Positions 35,871-48,873 are shown, counted from the stretch's first letter. The stretch: 64,000 nucleotides of DNA from Allantophomopsis cytisporea (GCA_024752435.1 CP103024.1:1240001-1304000), one strand, 5' to 3'. Made by a program: numbers and translations. Notes: generated by a model from the letters alone, not told the origin.

Positions 35871-36597
35871 TGTTTGTGTTGCAATGTTGGATGAAGTCCA
35901 CACTGCTCTCTTGATGGCGAATTACTTACATGAGTCTGAGAGCGATAAATGAACTAAGATGCAAGAAGCTCTCGAAACGAAGACAGCTTATTGGTCAGCC
36001 ACCGATGTAGGCCCGGAAAGTCTGGATCACGGCTCACGGCTCTTCAGCCTGTGCACGTCTGGATCTGCCTGCATCGGAACAATGACGAGTCGAAGTCCGT
36101 GTCAACTCAACAGCGACCGCATGCATTATTCCATGTGGTGGGCAAAAAAAACCAAGTCAAGCTGACAATGACAAGGTGCATCACCGCTCACTACTACACT
36201 ATTACTGCCTGTCTCTCTCATCGCCTTTGTGCATATTCGACCTCGCAAACTCTTCTCTACCTCATAGTGATCTTACGCACAGCATATTCAATATCAACAA
36301 CACCACACCGACGAGAGCAAAAGTAGACAATCATCTGAAGCAAATAGAACCGTTTGTGTTCTCAACCCCATTGCGCCAAGAGTTTGTGCCTAAAGCACGC
36401 TGTAACCCAAGCTAAGCCTCCCGGTTCGTCATCGCGGGCTCGTCTCCCACGGTCGCCGACAGACAATAAACCACGCTTTACGCAAACACATCGACTTAAC
36501 TCCTATATCCACCGCATCTTATACGAAGCCCTTGCACTTGTAGAGCAACAGGCTCAAACAATCTTCACTCTGCTGGATTGTATGTCCTACCATCATC
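35871..36597. other. Shared divergent promoter, NFS1 / RVS167
   Basis: This 727-nt region separates the start codons of NFS1 (minus) and RVS167 (plus) and must contain both promoters and leaders. The RVS167 side is CA/TC-rich from 36180. No further gene was seen. Confidence 0.55.
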
Positions 36598-38059
36598 ATG
36601 AGTTTCAAAGGCTTCCAGAAGAGTGTAATTCGAGTAAGTCGCCGCAAGGTGGGGCTGAGCGATTATCACAAGGAGGCTGACAGGATGAACCCAGGCACCT
36701 CAAACATTCAAACAGAAGTTCAACCTCGGCGAGTCCACTAAGGATGCCGTGTATATCGACGCTGAGCGTAGATTCCAGGAGTTGGAAACAGAGACAAAGA
36801 AGCTCCACGATGAATCGAAGAAGTATTTCGATGCGATTAACGGAATGCTGACCCACCAGATCGAATTCTCTCAGGCAATTGCTGAAATCTACAAACCAAT
36901 CTCAGGTCGCATGTCAGATCCCGACTCCCTTGTTGTACATGGTAATCCCGAGGGTATCCGGGCTTGTGAGGAATATGAAGCCATTGTGAGAGATCTGCTT
37001 GCGACCCTTCAGCCAGAGCTGGAGATGATTGAGACTCGAGTCATCCGCCCTGCCGACGAGCTTCTTGATATTATCAAGGTTGTTCGCAAATCCACTGTCA
37101 AGCGTCAGCACAAGCAGCTCGACTATGATAGACATAGAGCAACTCTTAAGAAGCTTCAAGATAAGAAGGAGAAGACCATGAAGGACGAGAAAGCGATGTA
37201 CAAGGCCGAAAACGACGTTGAACAGGCTACCCAAGAATATAACTACTACAACGATCTTCTTAAAGACGAATTACCTAAGCTCTTTACACTCGAAAGAGAG
37301 TTCATTCGCCCATTGTTCCAGTCGTTTTACTACATGCAACTCAATGTCTTCTATACACTCCACGAGAAGATGCAAGGTTGCGATATCGGATATTTCGACC
37401 TGACCGCGGATCTTGAAAGCGCATTCGAAGCTAAGAGAGGAGATATCAAAGAACAAGCAGAAGCACTTTCGATCACGAAATTCAAGTCCACGGGATACAA
37501 GAGACCACCGCGTGTTGGACCAGGCTCTAAGCCTACTCTTGCACTTGAGAACAAGCCCTCGACTCTCGCAATTGAATCTGGACCTGCCACGAGCTCCTCG
37601 GTCCCCGAGGATAATAGACGGAAGACACATGACTTCTCTGAGAAGCCACCACCACCATACTCTTCAGGCGGGGCTCTTTCCCCTCCCATGGCTGACACCA
37701 AATCGGCTATCGGCCGGGCAAATTCCACGGGAGGTCAATGGGGAGCGGCAGCCAAAGCCAAGGGTGCAGCGCCTCCACCACCCAAGCCTAAGCCTTCTCG
37801 ATTCGCTGCCACTCCTGCTGTGGAGACTGTGACCGCATTGTACGATTTTGAAGCACAGGCGGAGGGAGATTTGAGCTTCCGAGCTGGAGACGTTATCGAA
37901 ATTGTTACAAGAACGCAAAATGAGAACGAGTGGTGGGTTGGCAAACTCAACGGAATGCAAGGACAGTTCCCTGGTATGTTGCACAGCCTTCTTCTGAAAA
38001 TCTCGAATTTCGAATATATACTGATATCATGAATAGGTAACTACGTCAGGCTTGGCTAG
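36598..38059 (+). CDS. RVS167: BAR-SH3 protein Rvs167/amphiphysin-like, 445 aa
   Basis: Membrane-bending adaptor for endocytic vesicle scission and actin organisation, normally working as a heterodimer with Rvs161. Exons: 36598-36633 (only 12 codons), 36695-37973 and 38037-38059. The BAR domain spans about residues 5-240 (MSFKGFQKSVIR, APQTFKQKFNLG, then RFQELE and KLHDESKKYFDAI). A Pro/Ser/Gly-rich linker follows, with PPPPYSSGG and APPPPKPKP. The C-terminal SH3 domain has TALYDFEAQAEGDLSF, EWWVGKLNG and a last-exon GNYVRLG that completes the fold. Missing the 23-nt terminal exon would cut off the end of the SH3. Domain order and length match fungal Rvs167. Confidence 0.95.
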
Positions 38060-39212
38060 ATAGACCTCCTTAAGAATGTGTTGTTTGATTATCGGGCCTC
38101 CTCACGCTTCAGGAAAGATGCTTGGGTTTTGTGAATTCTGTTTTTCTGGCGTATTGCAGATGTAGGATAGCATTGCATGGCTTGCATAGATTCGGGACTT
38201 AGTATAGGTCGTAGATATGCTCAGTATCTGTAATTCAATAATTTCCTCGTTGACGTAGCCTTTATCATGATATGAAGTGTGGAGATCGTGAGATTGCAAT
38301 ATGTAACTGCGAGTAGAAAGTATACTTGAATCTCTGGCCCGAAAGTAACTGCCAAGTGACATGTCACTCTGGCAATTGGACACAATCCTAAAAACCAGCG
38401 ATAACCGATGTTCTGCCACATCTATAATAGCCTTATTTGAAGGAGCTTCATATGAGCTGGGCGTAAGGCGTGGGAGGTGCATGCCGAGCCCTCTATTTCA
38501 CGCAAATCTGCGCTACAGTTGAACAAGGCTGGCAAATAATCCCTCAGAAGCCTACAGAAACGCACACGCAGCTAGCTTTTTTAAGATGCAATTACTAACA
38601 GTGGGTATCTTGAGCCTCAATATGTAGTGGGGTAGTTGTGAGCTCCTCATCGGCAACAAACACGAGATGCATCTTGTGATTGCGCTATGCTTGCACTTGT
38701 GCTTTGGCCTCCTCTCTGACGTCCTGGAAAATAAGGTGCAGCCTTGTCTCGTCCCGGCATTCGCGGACGTGGCGGCATGGGATTTTACAGGTGTGCTATG
38801 CGGGGTTTAAAGTCAAGGGTAAGCTAAAGGAGCTGCTTTACAGGGTAAAGAGGCATCAGTGAGGAGTTTCGAGGTCTCGGTGTGGCCAGAAAGGTTAGTA
38901 GAACAGTGCTGCGGGTGACTTGGCTTGCAGAGAGGACTTCTTATATTTGTGATTTAGATGGCTAGTGCAGGCGATAGGCCGATTTCCTTGTAATAATGCT
39001 AAGTCATGGGCCTGGGAGGTGGCTTCTCTTCCGTATATGCTAAAGGGAACTGCACAAAGCCCAATATGGTAGAATACTTCGGGTGACTTTGAGATCTTGT
39101 ACGATAAGCTGAAAGATTTATTAAGATACTAAGGTAGATAGCGTGGAATAACATATGAAGCATATCCAAGTTTCTGAGCCAAATTTTCAAGCAAGAGGCC
39201 TGCCTGCATGAA
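38060..39212. other. Intergenic region, convergent 3' ends
   Basis: A 1.15-kb spacer between convergent genes. A small plus-strand frame at 38680-38862 has no recognisable features. No RNA gene or repeat was seen. Confidence 0.5.
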
Positions 39213-41331
39213 TCAATAACGCGTCCAAAACCCCTTCTTAATACGCGTGTATGAAGCAGCCTCCCTAGTAAACCATTCAGGGCCAGCCTTGTTATCGACG
39301 CATTTGAGGCACGCCGTAGCATCTGCTAGATGGTCCTGCAGCATTAATGTTTCTTCAATACCTTTACCCTTCTCGTCTTGCTTGTTGCATCCACCAGAAG
39401 CACGCCCATCAATATGAGGCCCTTCCCCAACACCGAGCTTCCACCCTCTATGGCCCTCCCACTCTTTTAGTCCGGGAAGCCGAATACAGGGGTCAAAATT
39501 GATGAAGACCATGGGAGGCGGACCGTTACCACTGTTTGTGGTGTATACCACTGAGCGGTCGTCTGATACGCCTTCTACGTCGCCTTGGCAATCATCTGGG
39601 TTGAGGATCTCGAAGAGCGGCGCGGAAGCTGGTGATTCAGGGGGCCACATCTCGATAGGCTTTGAAGTGTAGGTCTCGTTGAGATCTGAACATGGATGTC
39701 CGGTTTCAGAGTGTATCATTATGTCTTCCACTTGACCTTCTCTTGGATGTCCAGCACCATAACGCTTGGGAGGGTTTAAAATCCTGCTCCCAATTCGTAG
39801 ACGAAAACGCTGTTTCTCTTGCCAGTCGTCGGGTGCTGGGTCATCGACGAGGTCCAAAAATGCATTTGCCGAGCAGTTGTAGCTCCTGACTTTCGTCTTT
39901 GGATATGTGAACGGGCGAGATGAGGATGTAACTCCGTCGTCTCCTTCATGCGCGTTGCGAGGAAAACGAGGAGGAGCCTCTCTCCACTGCGGTTTATTGC
40001 TAGAAGTGAGGACTCGCACCAGTGGGTCGTTAGTGGGCAATGCGTGACTCAAGTAGTTCGAGCTAGAGCCTGAAGACTCAACACTCATATTCCGAGTTTC
40101 TTTATGTGTAGGAAACACTAATGCTGTGCGATAATATGTGCGTTGGCTTCTACTAGCACCGTCCTTCCATTCTCTGCGTGCTTCAATAATAACGAGTCCG
40201 CCTTCCTCCTCATTGATTTCAAGCTCTAGAGTTGTCCAACGGTCATCAATTGGTCCTTCTTTATGCTGCCTTCTCCACATAGGATGGGCCTCAGTGTTCT
40301 CCAAAACCTGTAGACAAGGAGAATCAAGTGGGAATCGGCAGCAGTGATAGTAGGAGGTCCAATCAATTTCCTCCATCTCGAACGATGTTTGACTTGAAAG
40401 TGCGTAAAAATGATCATCATAGATTTCAAAGCATACTGTAGAGGCCATATCTGACCCAACTGTCGGCAGCTGAAAGGGAAGTGTTGTGAGCCACTCTTCT
40501 TTTTCAAATCGATATCCACTAATTTCCCATCGTCGATGACTATCATGGCCCGTCGCCGAATGTGTACCATAATACAAGAACCGGTCGGTATGGCGTACAA
40601 ATATCTTCTCGATAGAAAGCACTTTGTACTTGAGAAGCAGCTCTCTTGACTGAATATTAATGGCTAAGAGCCAGCCTGTCTCAAGATCCAGCGACTTGTA
40701 AATACAAGAAACAATATCATCTCTATAGTATAGGACCTCAAATGTACCATGTTGACAAGGGTCTTGAAGCGCTTCAGTACCACCCAATTGCCCACCAACT
40801 GGTTGAGTTAGAAGAAGAGGAATGTTCACTACATCCTCTTCCTCGGCCGAACCATGCAGATCAAGAATTCGAAGCTGCTTATGTGAAGTATAACACAAAA
40901 CACCTTGGTCATAACGGAAGGAAGTAGCATAACCCAAAGCTGCAACAGAATAAGGATTGGCGTCAGCAAACGCTTCTCGACGTCTTGTGAGTCTTCGTAG
41001 GGCTGCTGCATATTCGCCATTCAGCCGGGCGTCTCGTGCTTCTTTACTGAACGGGGCTTTGTCCTGCGTCCGTTAGCATGATAACTCTACATGTCAACGT
41101 CTGACTGTGTTCACAGAGGATGACTACACATAAGACTAAGACCATCATCCACTGATAATTACGAGATATATTCAACTCACATCAAGAATCACCCGGCAGA
41201 ACGAGTCCGAGTAATGAAACTGCGAAAGTAATTTACACGTTCTTCCAAGATTGATGGCATCTTGAAAACTAACATACCGAACTATGTTCGTGAGAACCTC
41301 ATAAGGTATATTCGTTAGGTTTCGAGCCATT
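39213..41331 (-). CDS. F-box protein with an apparent 1-nt frameshift in the F-box
   Basis: The main exon, 39213-41063, is intact (616 codons) and ends with the FWTRY terminus seen in many Pezizomycotina F-box proteins. Exon 1 (41181-41331) starts MARNLTNIPYEVLTNIV and should continue as RYVSFQDAINLGRTCKLL, a textbook F-box. The two parts lie in different frames: the run at 41274-41281 reads AGTTTCGG, one T more than needed. Translated literally, the protein stops after about 22 residues. The splice sites (GTGAGT at 41180, GCAG before 41063) join correctly with the second frame. If intact it would be an SCF ubiquitin-ligase substrate adaptor. Either the allele is broken or the base is a sequencing error. 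The long exon shows no other damage. Confidence 0.75.
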
Positions 41332-44300
41332 CGAGGCTTATAAAAGAACAATATTGATTGTTCCCTGCCTTACACAATAGAGAAATAATAGGTGACAGCA
41401 CAAGGCTCAGGACGGATTTGAGACAGCCAAGCCTCATACAGTCAGGAAATGATTGTAAAAGGCAGACAAACAGTACAATTTTTTTTGATGATGATAAGGA
41501 GAGTCGTTCAACTGGTAGTTAGCCTTACGTTGAGATGAAGGCACCTCATCTTATGGGACAGAGGGGTGATGCGGCTCAATGAGCCTAAGCCAATAACCCT
41601 ACTTTTACATAAGTCGGTATCACCATGGACTTAAGTAAGGCTTGACGTAGCAGCTCCTATATGTGCAGATGAGCTATGCAAAGTATTTTTGGTTTCATTA
41701 ATTCTTATACCTAATGGCGTTACTGCCGATTGGCAAATCCAATGAGCCGCAAAAAAAGACAATGCCATGATGGCCGGTGCTATCGAGGTTCGTAATCATA
41801 TAATAATGACAGAGGCATGCAGAGCTGGAAACTTAGAGATCAGGGTGAGATGAGGCTCTTACAGATAATGTTTGTTGTCTATTGGTTGAAAGGCAACCGG
41901 CTGATCCATCAGCAACTTTCATACAGCAGACATAATCCCTGCTTTACCGTAGCACACAAAACCGCCCCCAAGCCTTGTCCGGGGCAATGCAACATTCTAC
42001 TTATGTGGTTTGGTGGATACATAAAGTCTTCAACCAGTTGTTTCTACATCGAAAGTTGAGGCGACCGGATCATGAATTCCATCATCGACTCTCACCTTAC
42101 TTCAAACACCAAAGCAAGGCTTGTATAGTGAATGCATAACCAATTGCCACGTACCCCGCCAGAAACATGAACTTTCTGTTTTTGCATCAGGTGCTGATGG
42201 TCTTGCTGACTTGTCACTTTTCTAGTCTTGCACAACAACATTGAGCAAAGGTTTAGGAGCACCTAAGTTGTGAAACAATGTCACATAAAAGATTGAAGGC
42301 TCAGCCGCAAGTGATCAACTTATGATCCCGATAGGGATGTATGAACTGGAGAATACAGGATGATCCAGTTCTGAAAGGGAGGACACCAGAGAAGCTGGGG
42401 ATCGTGGGACACACCGGGCGGAATTGCTAGAATTCTTACGCCGCACAAGGCTCCCTTTGAAACTCTTCAGGATTGTTCGGCTTAACAAAGAGCCCCCGTG
42501 AGTCACATCTCCTATCGGTCAACAGAGCCTCCTCCATGCATCCATGCCTTTCAATTTTCAGCTCCAAGGCTCGCGCACTTTCTCTCAACTTTCGTCCCTG
42601 GCTGTTAATTGAGTTTCACACCGACTTTCTTCTAAGAATGAGCGGACAACATTCCAGATAGATAATGCAACATCCTGGTATGTAAAGCATATAAAGCATG
42701 TAAAGCACATATACTATGAACTTACGCACTTAGGTAATGACGAATCGAGATAGAACGAGAGCAGCGTGGCTTTTAGCATTCAACGTTATTAATACGTAAT
42801 GCACTGTTTTAGTAACGATCAGGCACTTATATTGTTTAAGCTGATGGTATCTGCCTGATCTTACAGCTTGACCGCTCATGCTCAAGGCAGATTTCAGAAA
42901 GCGGATCCGGAAGCTTCTGACAATTTCCACTGGCTTTTCAGAATCATCGAACTACTGAAAGTTTTGCTGCATCTTCGGGTACTGACGCTTCATAGCCTTA
43001 CTGCATCAATAGTTACTACATACTGCCGGCAGGTTGCAGGACCCACATGGAATCTTACATCTTCTATCACACTGGAACCGCTGATGTAAATATTAGTCGG
43101 ACTTGAAAGCAACTTAGCGGTGCAAAATGATTATGTTACTTACACGCATCAAGTGGCTTCTTGCACAGAAACTTGGCGCTCTCTCTACCATGTTATTTGA
43201 TAGAAGAGTCGGAGACCCCTAACGTAAGATGAATCTCAGCGAATTGTACGGATACAACTGAATCGTCAAGCATGACCAAGATCTGGGATGGTTGGAAGGG
43301 TTGAAATTTCTGAACTGTTGGATGACGCTTGAGCTTTGGAAAGTGATAAGTTGCTTGATGACGACTTGAATTGTGATAACGAATGAGGCTTGCAACATGA
43401 TCAATTTTCATACGAGTACCAAACTTAAGAATGAGGGGCTCCGGCAAGTTAAAACTCTACCCATCCAGCCTTGTGATTTCTTCTGGTCATCTAATCCCAT
43501 TGCATACCTGTATTTCATTCGGCTATCAATGCCACTTGAACCTTTGATAATGATGATAATAATAGAAAGTTCTACTAAGGCATGAATGACACAACTGCCC
43601 TATAAAGATTACAGGTAGCTAAACAAAATTTTCTTTGGGAGACAGAAAGGGCGAGATCACACGGTTCTTATATTACTGTTCTGGGTTTAGGAATGCTCTT
43701 CTATGTCCTGGTACAGGGTATATGGCCAATGGCCAATGCTTAGGCTTATAAGTCTAAAAGGTAGCAAAATAAAGTATAATTATACCAAATGGATTATCCG
43801 TTCACGTATATACAATAGTCTTTCCTCTTAGGCTATATGTTTGAGATGACAGGCTGACTATCTATAATCAGAACTGATCTCGCTATCGTCTCATTTGATA
43901 TTGTTGACTTTAATCGAACCATCAATTTCTATTGCGAGATAGAGTATGCACCCTGCCTGCTCCAAACGCCTTGCCAAATAGTTGATTTGTGATGATGATG
44001 ATGGGATGCTCTAATGATGCTTGACTCGAGATTCAGTCTTGATGCAAGTGAAGATACTGATTCGGTATTTTGTTTGCTCTTGATGGTCATCTGTTTCGTT
44101 ACTCATCGACTAAAGGATACATCCTGTGGTTTACTGATGACCTGTAATAAAGATGGACGATAGGAACATTCGTTTGAAACTATCAAGTTATCTTTTTTCT
44201 CTGTCTCAAACATCCTTTAGTTGGGAAATACCTAACGATATGAAGAACCTCTATCATCGTTGTGGTTGTAGATATTTCGCGAAGGAGAAGAGACCGAGAG

Positions 44301-44697
44301 CTAGTAGTGATGGATAACGAGTAAGAAGATGACTCCAGGAGTAATCAACAGCTATGATGGTATACTAGTGCTACTGATTCCTCTGTACTCCTCAATACCC
44401 TTTGACCTGAAAATACCTTGAAGGATAACCCACCGACTTCGAGCAACATCAAGAGCAAGCTGTACAGGATCCAAGGACGTCTTGATGGTAATGGGTTCTC
44501 AGAACATGTCTTGCTAAGCGTCTGTTGTATCTCAATAGATACACAGTGCTGCATGTTCAGATAAGCACATACTATTTGTATCAGTGCCTTGAAATGTCGG
44601 CCACGACTTTTAAGTCGCCACACACCCTGCCGTCGCAAGTGCGCCGGCGCTCCTTCCCTTTGTAGCCTCGTCGCTTCTAGTTCCAGCTAGAAGGATA

Positions 44698-44800
44698 AAG
44701 CGTATATCTCTTCTTTCAGCACACCCTCACTTCCCAAAACAATCCTTTCCTCTCTCACCTCATCCCTCTTCCCTCCTTCCCTTCCTTACAACTCCACAAC
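44698..44800 (+). promoter_or_regulatory. Pyrimidine-rich tract upstream of the zinc-knuckle gene
   Basis: The plus strand is dominated by C and T here (for example CCTCATCCCTCTTCCCTCC). CT tracts like this sit near transcription starts of strongly expressed filamentous-fungal genes, so the start of the zinc-knuckle transcript probably lies within or just after it. Confidence 0.5.
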
Positions 44801-45014
44801 TGTGTAGTTGTTAACTGTCCTTACAGACAGTCTTTTACTTCTCGTGAGTACTATCTACTTTGCTCAATCGTTCATTTGAAGATTATTTTACTTCACAGAA
44901 TCTACTCTACGATATTCACATTGAAACAATCAACATTTCGATACTGATTATATGCAGGTGCTCACAGAACACGAGGAAATTACACGTCATAAAAGTCAAA
45001 CTTTAAACTTCAAA

Positions 45015-45306
45015 GTAAGTTGATTTTTGTTTGCGTTCAACCTCGTCGGCGCGTGCTTCATCACATCATTAGTACTGGCTTTACTACTAAAACTACTAAA
45101 ACCTTTTGTACATGATTCTGAAGAGATGGGTACTGCATCGAACTCGTGTGAGGAACCCTCAAAGCTTACTTCGGACGCCTGGCTTTACCACTTGCTATGA
45201 TCGTTATCTTCAGTTGGCTTTGTTAACTCTACTGTTTAAGTTGGGCTTTGCATGATCAATTTGCAAATCCTCTGAACCTTATTTGGTCACAGCTAACTTG
45301 GCGCAG
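45015..45306 (+). other. Probable 5'-UTR intron of the zinc-knuckle gene
   Basis: A consensus donor GTAAGT at 45015, a branch-like GCTAAC near 45292 and an acceptor GCAG ending at 45306 frame a 292-nt segment, 43 nt before the ATG at 45350. A shorter candidate (44844-44898, GTGAGT...CACAG) lies upstream. Transcript data would settle both. Confidence 0.45.
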
Positions 45307-45349
45307 TTTGTCCTAGACTTTGGGCATACTTTGATCTACAATACTAAGT

Positions 45350-47330
45350 ATGTCTTGGAATCCCGGATCAGTCGGTGGCGGTACGGGTGTTGGTTGGAGT
45401 TCTGTCGAAGGTCCTGCTGCTGCTGTCCCAAACGGCGGCCCAGGTTGGATTGCAGGTGGAAATCTCGCTACTGTCCCTGTTGCAGCTTCAGATGGTAATT
45501 ACACAAACTTGACAACTGAGAATACCGCTGTCAATGATGACTATGAAGGCAGTGCTGGAGTTGATGCAGGAGTTGATGCCGTAACCAACACTGGAGCTGA
45601 TGGTGTAGCTGAAGGTGGCCATGGGAGTGGTGATGGTTGCCGTCGGTAAGTACTTAATTATTCGCCTTCACACAGATGCATCAGCAGCAAGGACTAATCA
45701 GAATTTATAGCTGTGGAGATGTCTCTCATGAGGTTAGAGACTGCCCAGAGCCAGATACACGCCCTTGTTTCAACTGTGGTGAGGCAGGTCACCGTAAAGA
45801 CGAGTGCCCAAACCCCTCCAAGTTCACCGGTGAGTGCCGCGGTTGTGGTCAGACAGGTCACCGAGCCAATGAGTGTAAGTTCAAGAAGAAATTCTAGTCA
45901 TCTCATATTTATTGACCAATATAGGCCCAGACGCTCCAGCCAAGCAATGCAGAAACTGCGATAGCGAGGACCACACCATCAGCCAATGCAAGGTGAGAAT
46001 AAAGCTTCATCAAAGTTGGTTCAAGTTATTAACAGCGCCTTAGAACCCTCGTTCGTTCAAAAACATCTATGGTGAAGTTGTAGATGATATGCCGGAGAAG
46101 GTCTGGGAGGAATTGAAGACGGCTGCTCAGGACCGCGATATGGACGATGCTATTCTTGTAAGTCAAGTCTTGGCTAAACAACCAAGAAAATACTTCAACG
46201 ATGCTAATGTTCTTTAGGCTTTCTGGAAGTATGCCAAGGGCACAATGCCAAACACCTATGTCAATATGGAGAAGGCATTCCGCACTCACAATGTCCCAAT
46301 CTGGATCATTGCAGTGGAGAAGGAGATGGCCTGTACTTATAGCAACATGGACCTTCAGGGAAACATGGGCAAAAAGTACACTGCTAATCTTCGCTTCTCT
46401 CCAAACCCACTTCGCCCAAAGGAGATTGAAGGATGGCCTGCTTCCCAAGAGGAGAATCTTGATCGTCTTGCTGACGCAGGAACTCCGGTTGACAGTGGCA
46501 TTATCAAGTGCAGAAACTGTGATGGTAAGACAATGCCCGATATTCACTGAACGTGATAGCTAATCACTACTGTTTTCAGAACTTGGCCATGCCGCTCGTG
46601 AATGCCCAGAAGAGAAGAAGGAAGTTGAACAGACTGTAGTAAAGTGCTTCAACTGTGAAGGAATTGGTCACCGCATGCGCGATTGGTAGGTTTCTCTACA
46701 GCTCATGGCACATCATACTGATAGTAAATAGCCCGAATGATCGTGTCGATAAGTTTGCTTGCCGAAACTGCAAGCAGTCCGGACACTCATCCCGCGACTG
46801 CCCAGAGCCTCGTTCTGCCGAAGGTGTAGAGTGTAAGAGATGCAACGAGACCGGTCACTTCGCAAAGGACTGCCCAAGTGCTCCACCATCCGGATGCCGT
46901 AACTGTGGCCAGGAAGGTCACAAGGCAAAGGAGTGCCCGGAGCCTCGTAACCCAGCTACTATGACCTGCAGAAACTGCGATGAGGTTGGTCATGTTGGAA
47001 AGGACTGCCCAAAGCCACGTGATTGTAAGTCACTCCACGAGAATTATTTTGTTTGACCTAACGATTTGGGTAGACTCTCGTGTCAAGTGCTCTAACTGCC
47101 AGCAGATGGGCCACACCAAGGTTCGCTGCAAGGAGCCTTTGGTCGAGGAGAATGATCACAGCAACGCCTATGATGCCGGCGGAGATGGCGGTGATACAAC
47201 TCAAGCTGATACAGTTGACGTTGGTGCTGTCGACACTTCCGGCTGGGCTTCAGGTGGAGGAAATGCCAATCCAGAGGCTGATACTACTTCCGGCTGGGCC
47301 AGCGGCGGTGGCGGTACAGGAGCCTGGTAG
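45350..47330 (+). CDS. Multi-zinc-knuckle (CCHC) nucleic-acid-binding protein, CnjB-like, 534 aa
   Basis: Eight exons: 45350-45645, 45711-45874, 45925-45992, 46044-46157, 46218-46524, 46580-46685, 46732-47024, 47074-47330. The product has eleven CX2CX4HX4C knuckles. Four lie at about residues 98-176 (CRRCGDVSHEVRDC, CFNCGEAGHRKDEC, CRGCGQTGHRANEC, CRNCDSEDHTISQC). Seven lie at about 310-455. Between the groups is a non-knuckle segment of about 135 residues, with KNIYGEVVDDMPEKVW and AFWKYAKGTMPNTYVN. The N-terminus is Gly/Ala/Val-rich and the C-terminus repeats SGWASGGG. Several introns fall inside knuckles, so splicing errors would destroy zinc sites. The family binds RNA or single-stranded DNA (CNBP/Gis2-like knuckles) and is often annotated as CnjB in fungi. 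The precise role is unknown. Confidence 0.9.
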
Positions 47331-48030
47331 AGTTGACAAGAAGCGACCCTCTATGAAGCTGTTGATGGAGCTTGACGATGTTGTCAGAAATGTCGGGAAA
47401 GTAAACCCTCACCTTCGAAGGAAAATTGGCGTCACCTTTTTGTCTTCATCTTGAAGAACTCCACCTCAAACTGCGGTTTGGGCTCTGTTTTATGCATGCG
47501 CTGCTTTCGACCCTGCTCTACGGATACATTTGTGGATGTTGAAGGATAATCACCGGTGGATTTGTATCGCCATCTGGCTGTTGTCATCTGGCAGTTCATT
47601 TCTGCTTCGTAGTCTATTCAGCATAGAAATGAAACCGGCTTGCGAAATCTTGAGTGAGATGGTGATTGTGATGCTCACTTTATGTGTGAAGAAATGACTC
47701 CATTGATACCAATCCTTGATAGACATGACGATGAGCGACACGGATTTCCACAATCAGATTTCTACAATTATGACGTTCACGCCTGCATTTTCATGTTTCA
47801 TCTATAAGCGTTGCTGATGTATCTACAAGAAGTCATTTGATATCGTGAGGTTGCAGTAAAAGGGACAATGCATGGTGATGCAACAGTGAGATTAAAGGCT
47901 CGGCTGAGTCGACGGCTTAGGCCATGTGCGTTGCGGTATCCACTATCGGGATCCACTGCTGACATCAGTGGGAAGAGAAGGCTCCACCTGGGGTTGTGGG
48001 GTCCGGGGATGGATGCATGTGGTCTGTGAT

Positions 48031-48056
48031 TGTGGATGTGGATGTGGATGTGGATA
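48031..48056 (+). repeat. Short (TGTGGA)n repeat
   Basis: About four copies of TGTGGA occur in tandem on the plus strand, ending in TGTGGATATG. Confidence 0.7.
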
Positions 48057-48243
48057 TGTGCTGAGAATGAAGGGTCGTGAGATTCTGTGAGTAGGAGGAC
48101 ATCAGCGACTGGCGGCTCGGAGAGGCTCGGAGGGAAATGTGCCGTGACCGACTGCATCCATGTGAGGCTGCTTGTTCGTGTCTGTCTGCTTTGATGCTTA
48201 CTACGCAGGTGAGGTAAGGGTAAGGTAAGGTAGTTTATGAGAT

Positions 48244-48277
48244 GTGAGGGATGAGGGATGAGGGATGAGGGATGAGG
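48244..48277 (+). repeat. Short (ATGAGGG)n repeat
   Basis: Four to five copies of the 7-mer ATGAGGG run in tandem, directly after a GGTAAGGTAAGG stretch. Confidence 0.75.
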
Positions 48278-48851
48278 CTGGGATGGGCTTGGCTTGTATC
48301 GGGTGAGATTTGGCGGGCGTGAGGCTTGATGGGAGTGCGAGCCTGAGCCAGGCAGTGTCATCGGATGTTTGCGAAGCACGCGACTGAGAGAGGCTGATCG
48401 ACTACCGCATATTGCGCGCATATCGCATGTCTTCAGGTACGAATGCGATAGACAGTAAGGTCTGGATAGATGAATGGCGGCTTGCTTGGGTATTCGGGGG
48501 ATTATTTATAAGATCGCTGCGGTTGGTGACTTACAGAGATGAACGGGGACTGACTCCTTTGATGCATACGCCGTGAATGCCCATCTGCTATTTCACTCTT
48601 AGTTCTATGTTGATGGGCTCTGACATCTCGCCTTCTTGCTACTGGAATACCAGATGGAGTGTTCCAAGTGTTGAGTTTGTGATCGTTGCTTGTCACTATT
48701 ACCAACATAAGTAGTGTGAATGGTCGTATGATTACTATTGCGTGCCGTTTGTGAATATCATTGTATCCATACACTGAATGCAATGGTGAGGCAAGACAAG
48801 AGGAAATAAACTTGGCACTTACAACGATTTTCACCATAAAGCCCGAGTCGG

Positions 48852-48873
48852 CTTCTTCTTCTTCTTCTTCTTC
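48852..48873 (+). repeat. (CTT)7 trinucleotide repeat
   Basis: Seven perfect CTT units are followed by C. On the minus strand they read as Glu codons in an otherwise unsupported frame. Confidence 0.85.

Larger units (their letters stand above)
41332..45349. other. Four-kilobase region without a supported gene
   Basis: No reading frame longer than about 100 codons and no family motif was found here on either strand. The right end (44640-45349) is the promoter and leader of the zinc-knuckle gene, including a pyrimidine-rich tract. The left end is the F-box gene promoter. The centre (41700-44300) is AT-rich with scattered stops and could be a decayed gene, a decayed element or a long regulatory/noncoding-RNA region. 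Confidence 0.5.

Noticed and set aside
48208..48234. GGTAAGGGTAAGG stretch as interstitial telomere
   Set aside because: Units are GTAAG/GTAAGG, not TTAGGG, and only a few copies are present.
47798..48421. 207-codon minus-strand frame
   Set aside because: It is composed of simple repeats (HIHIHIH, HPSSLIPHPS) from TGTGGA and ATGAGGG tracts; no domain or splice structure.
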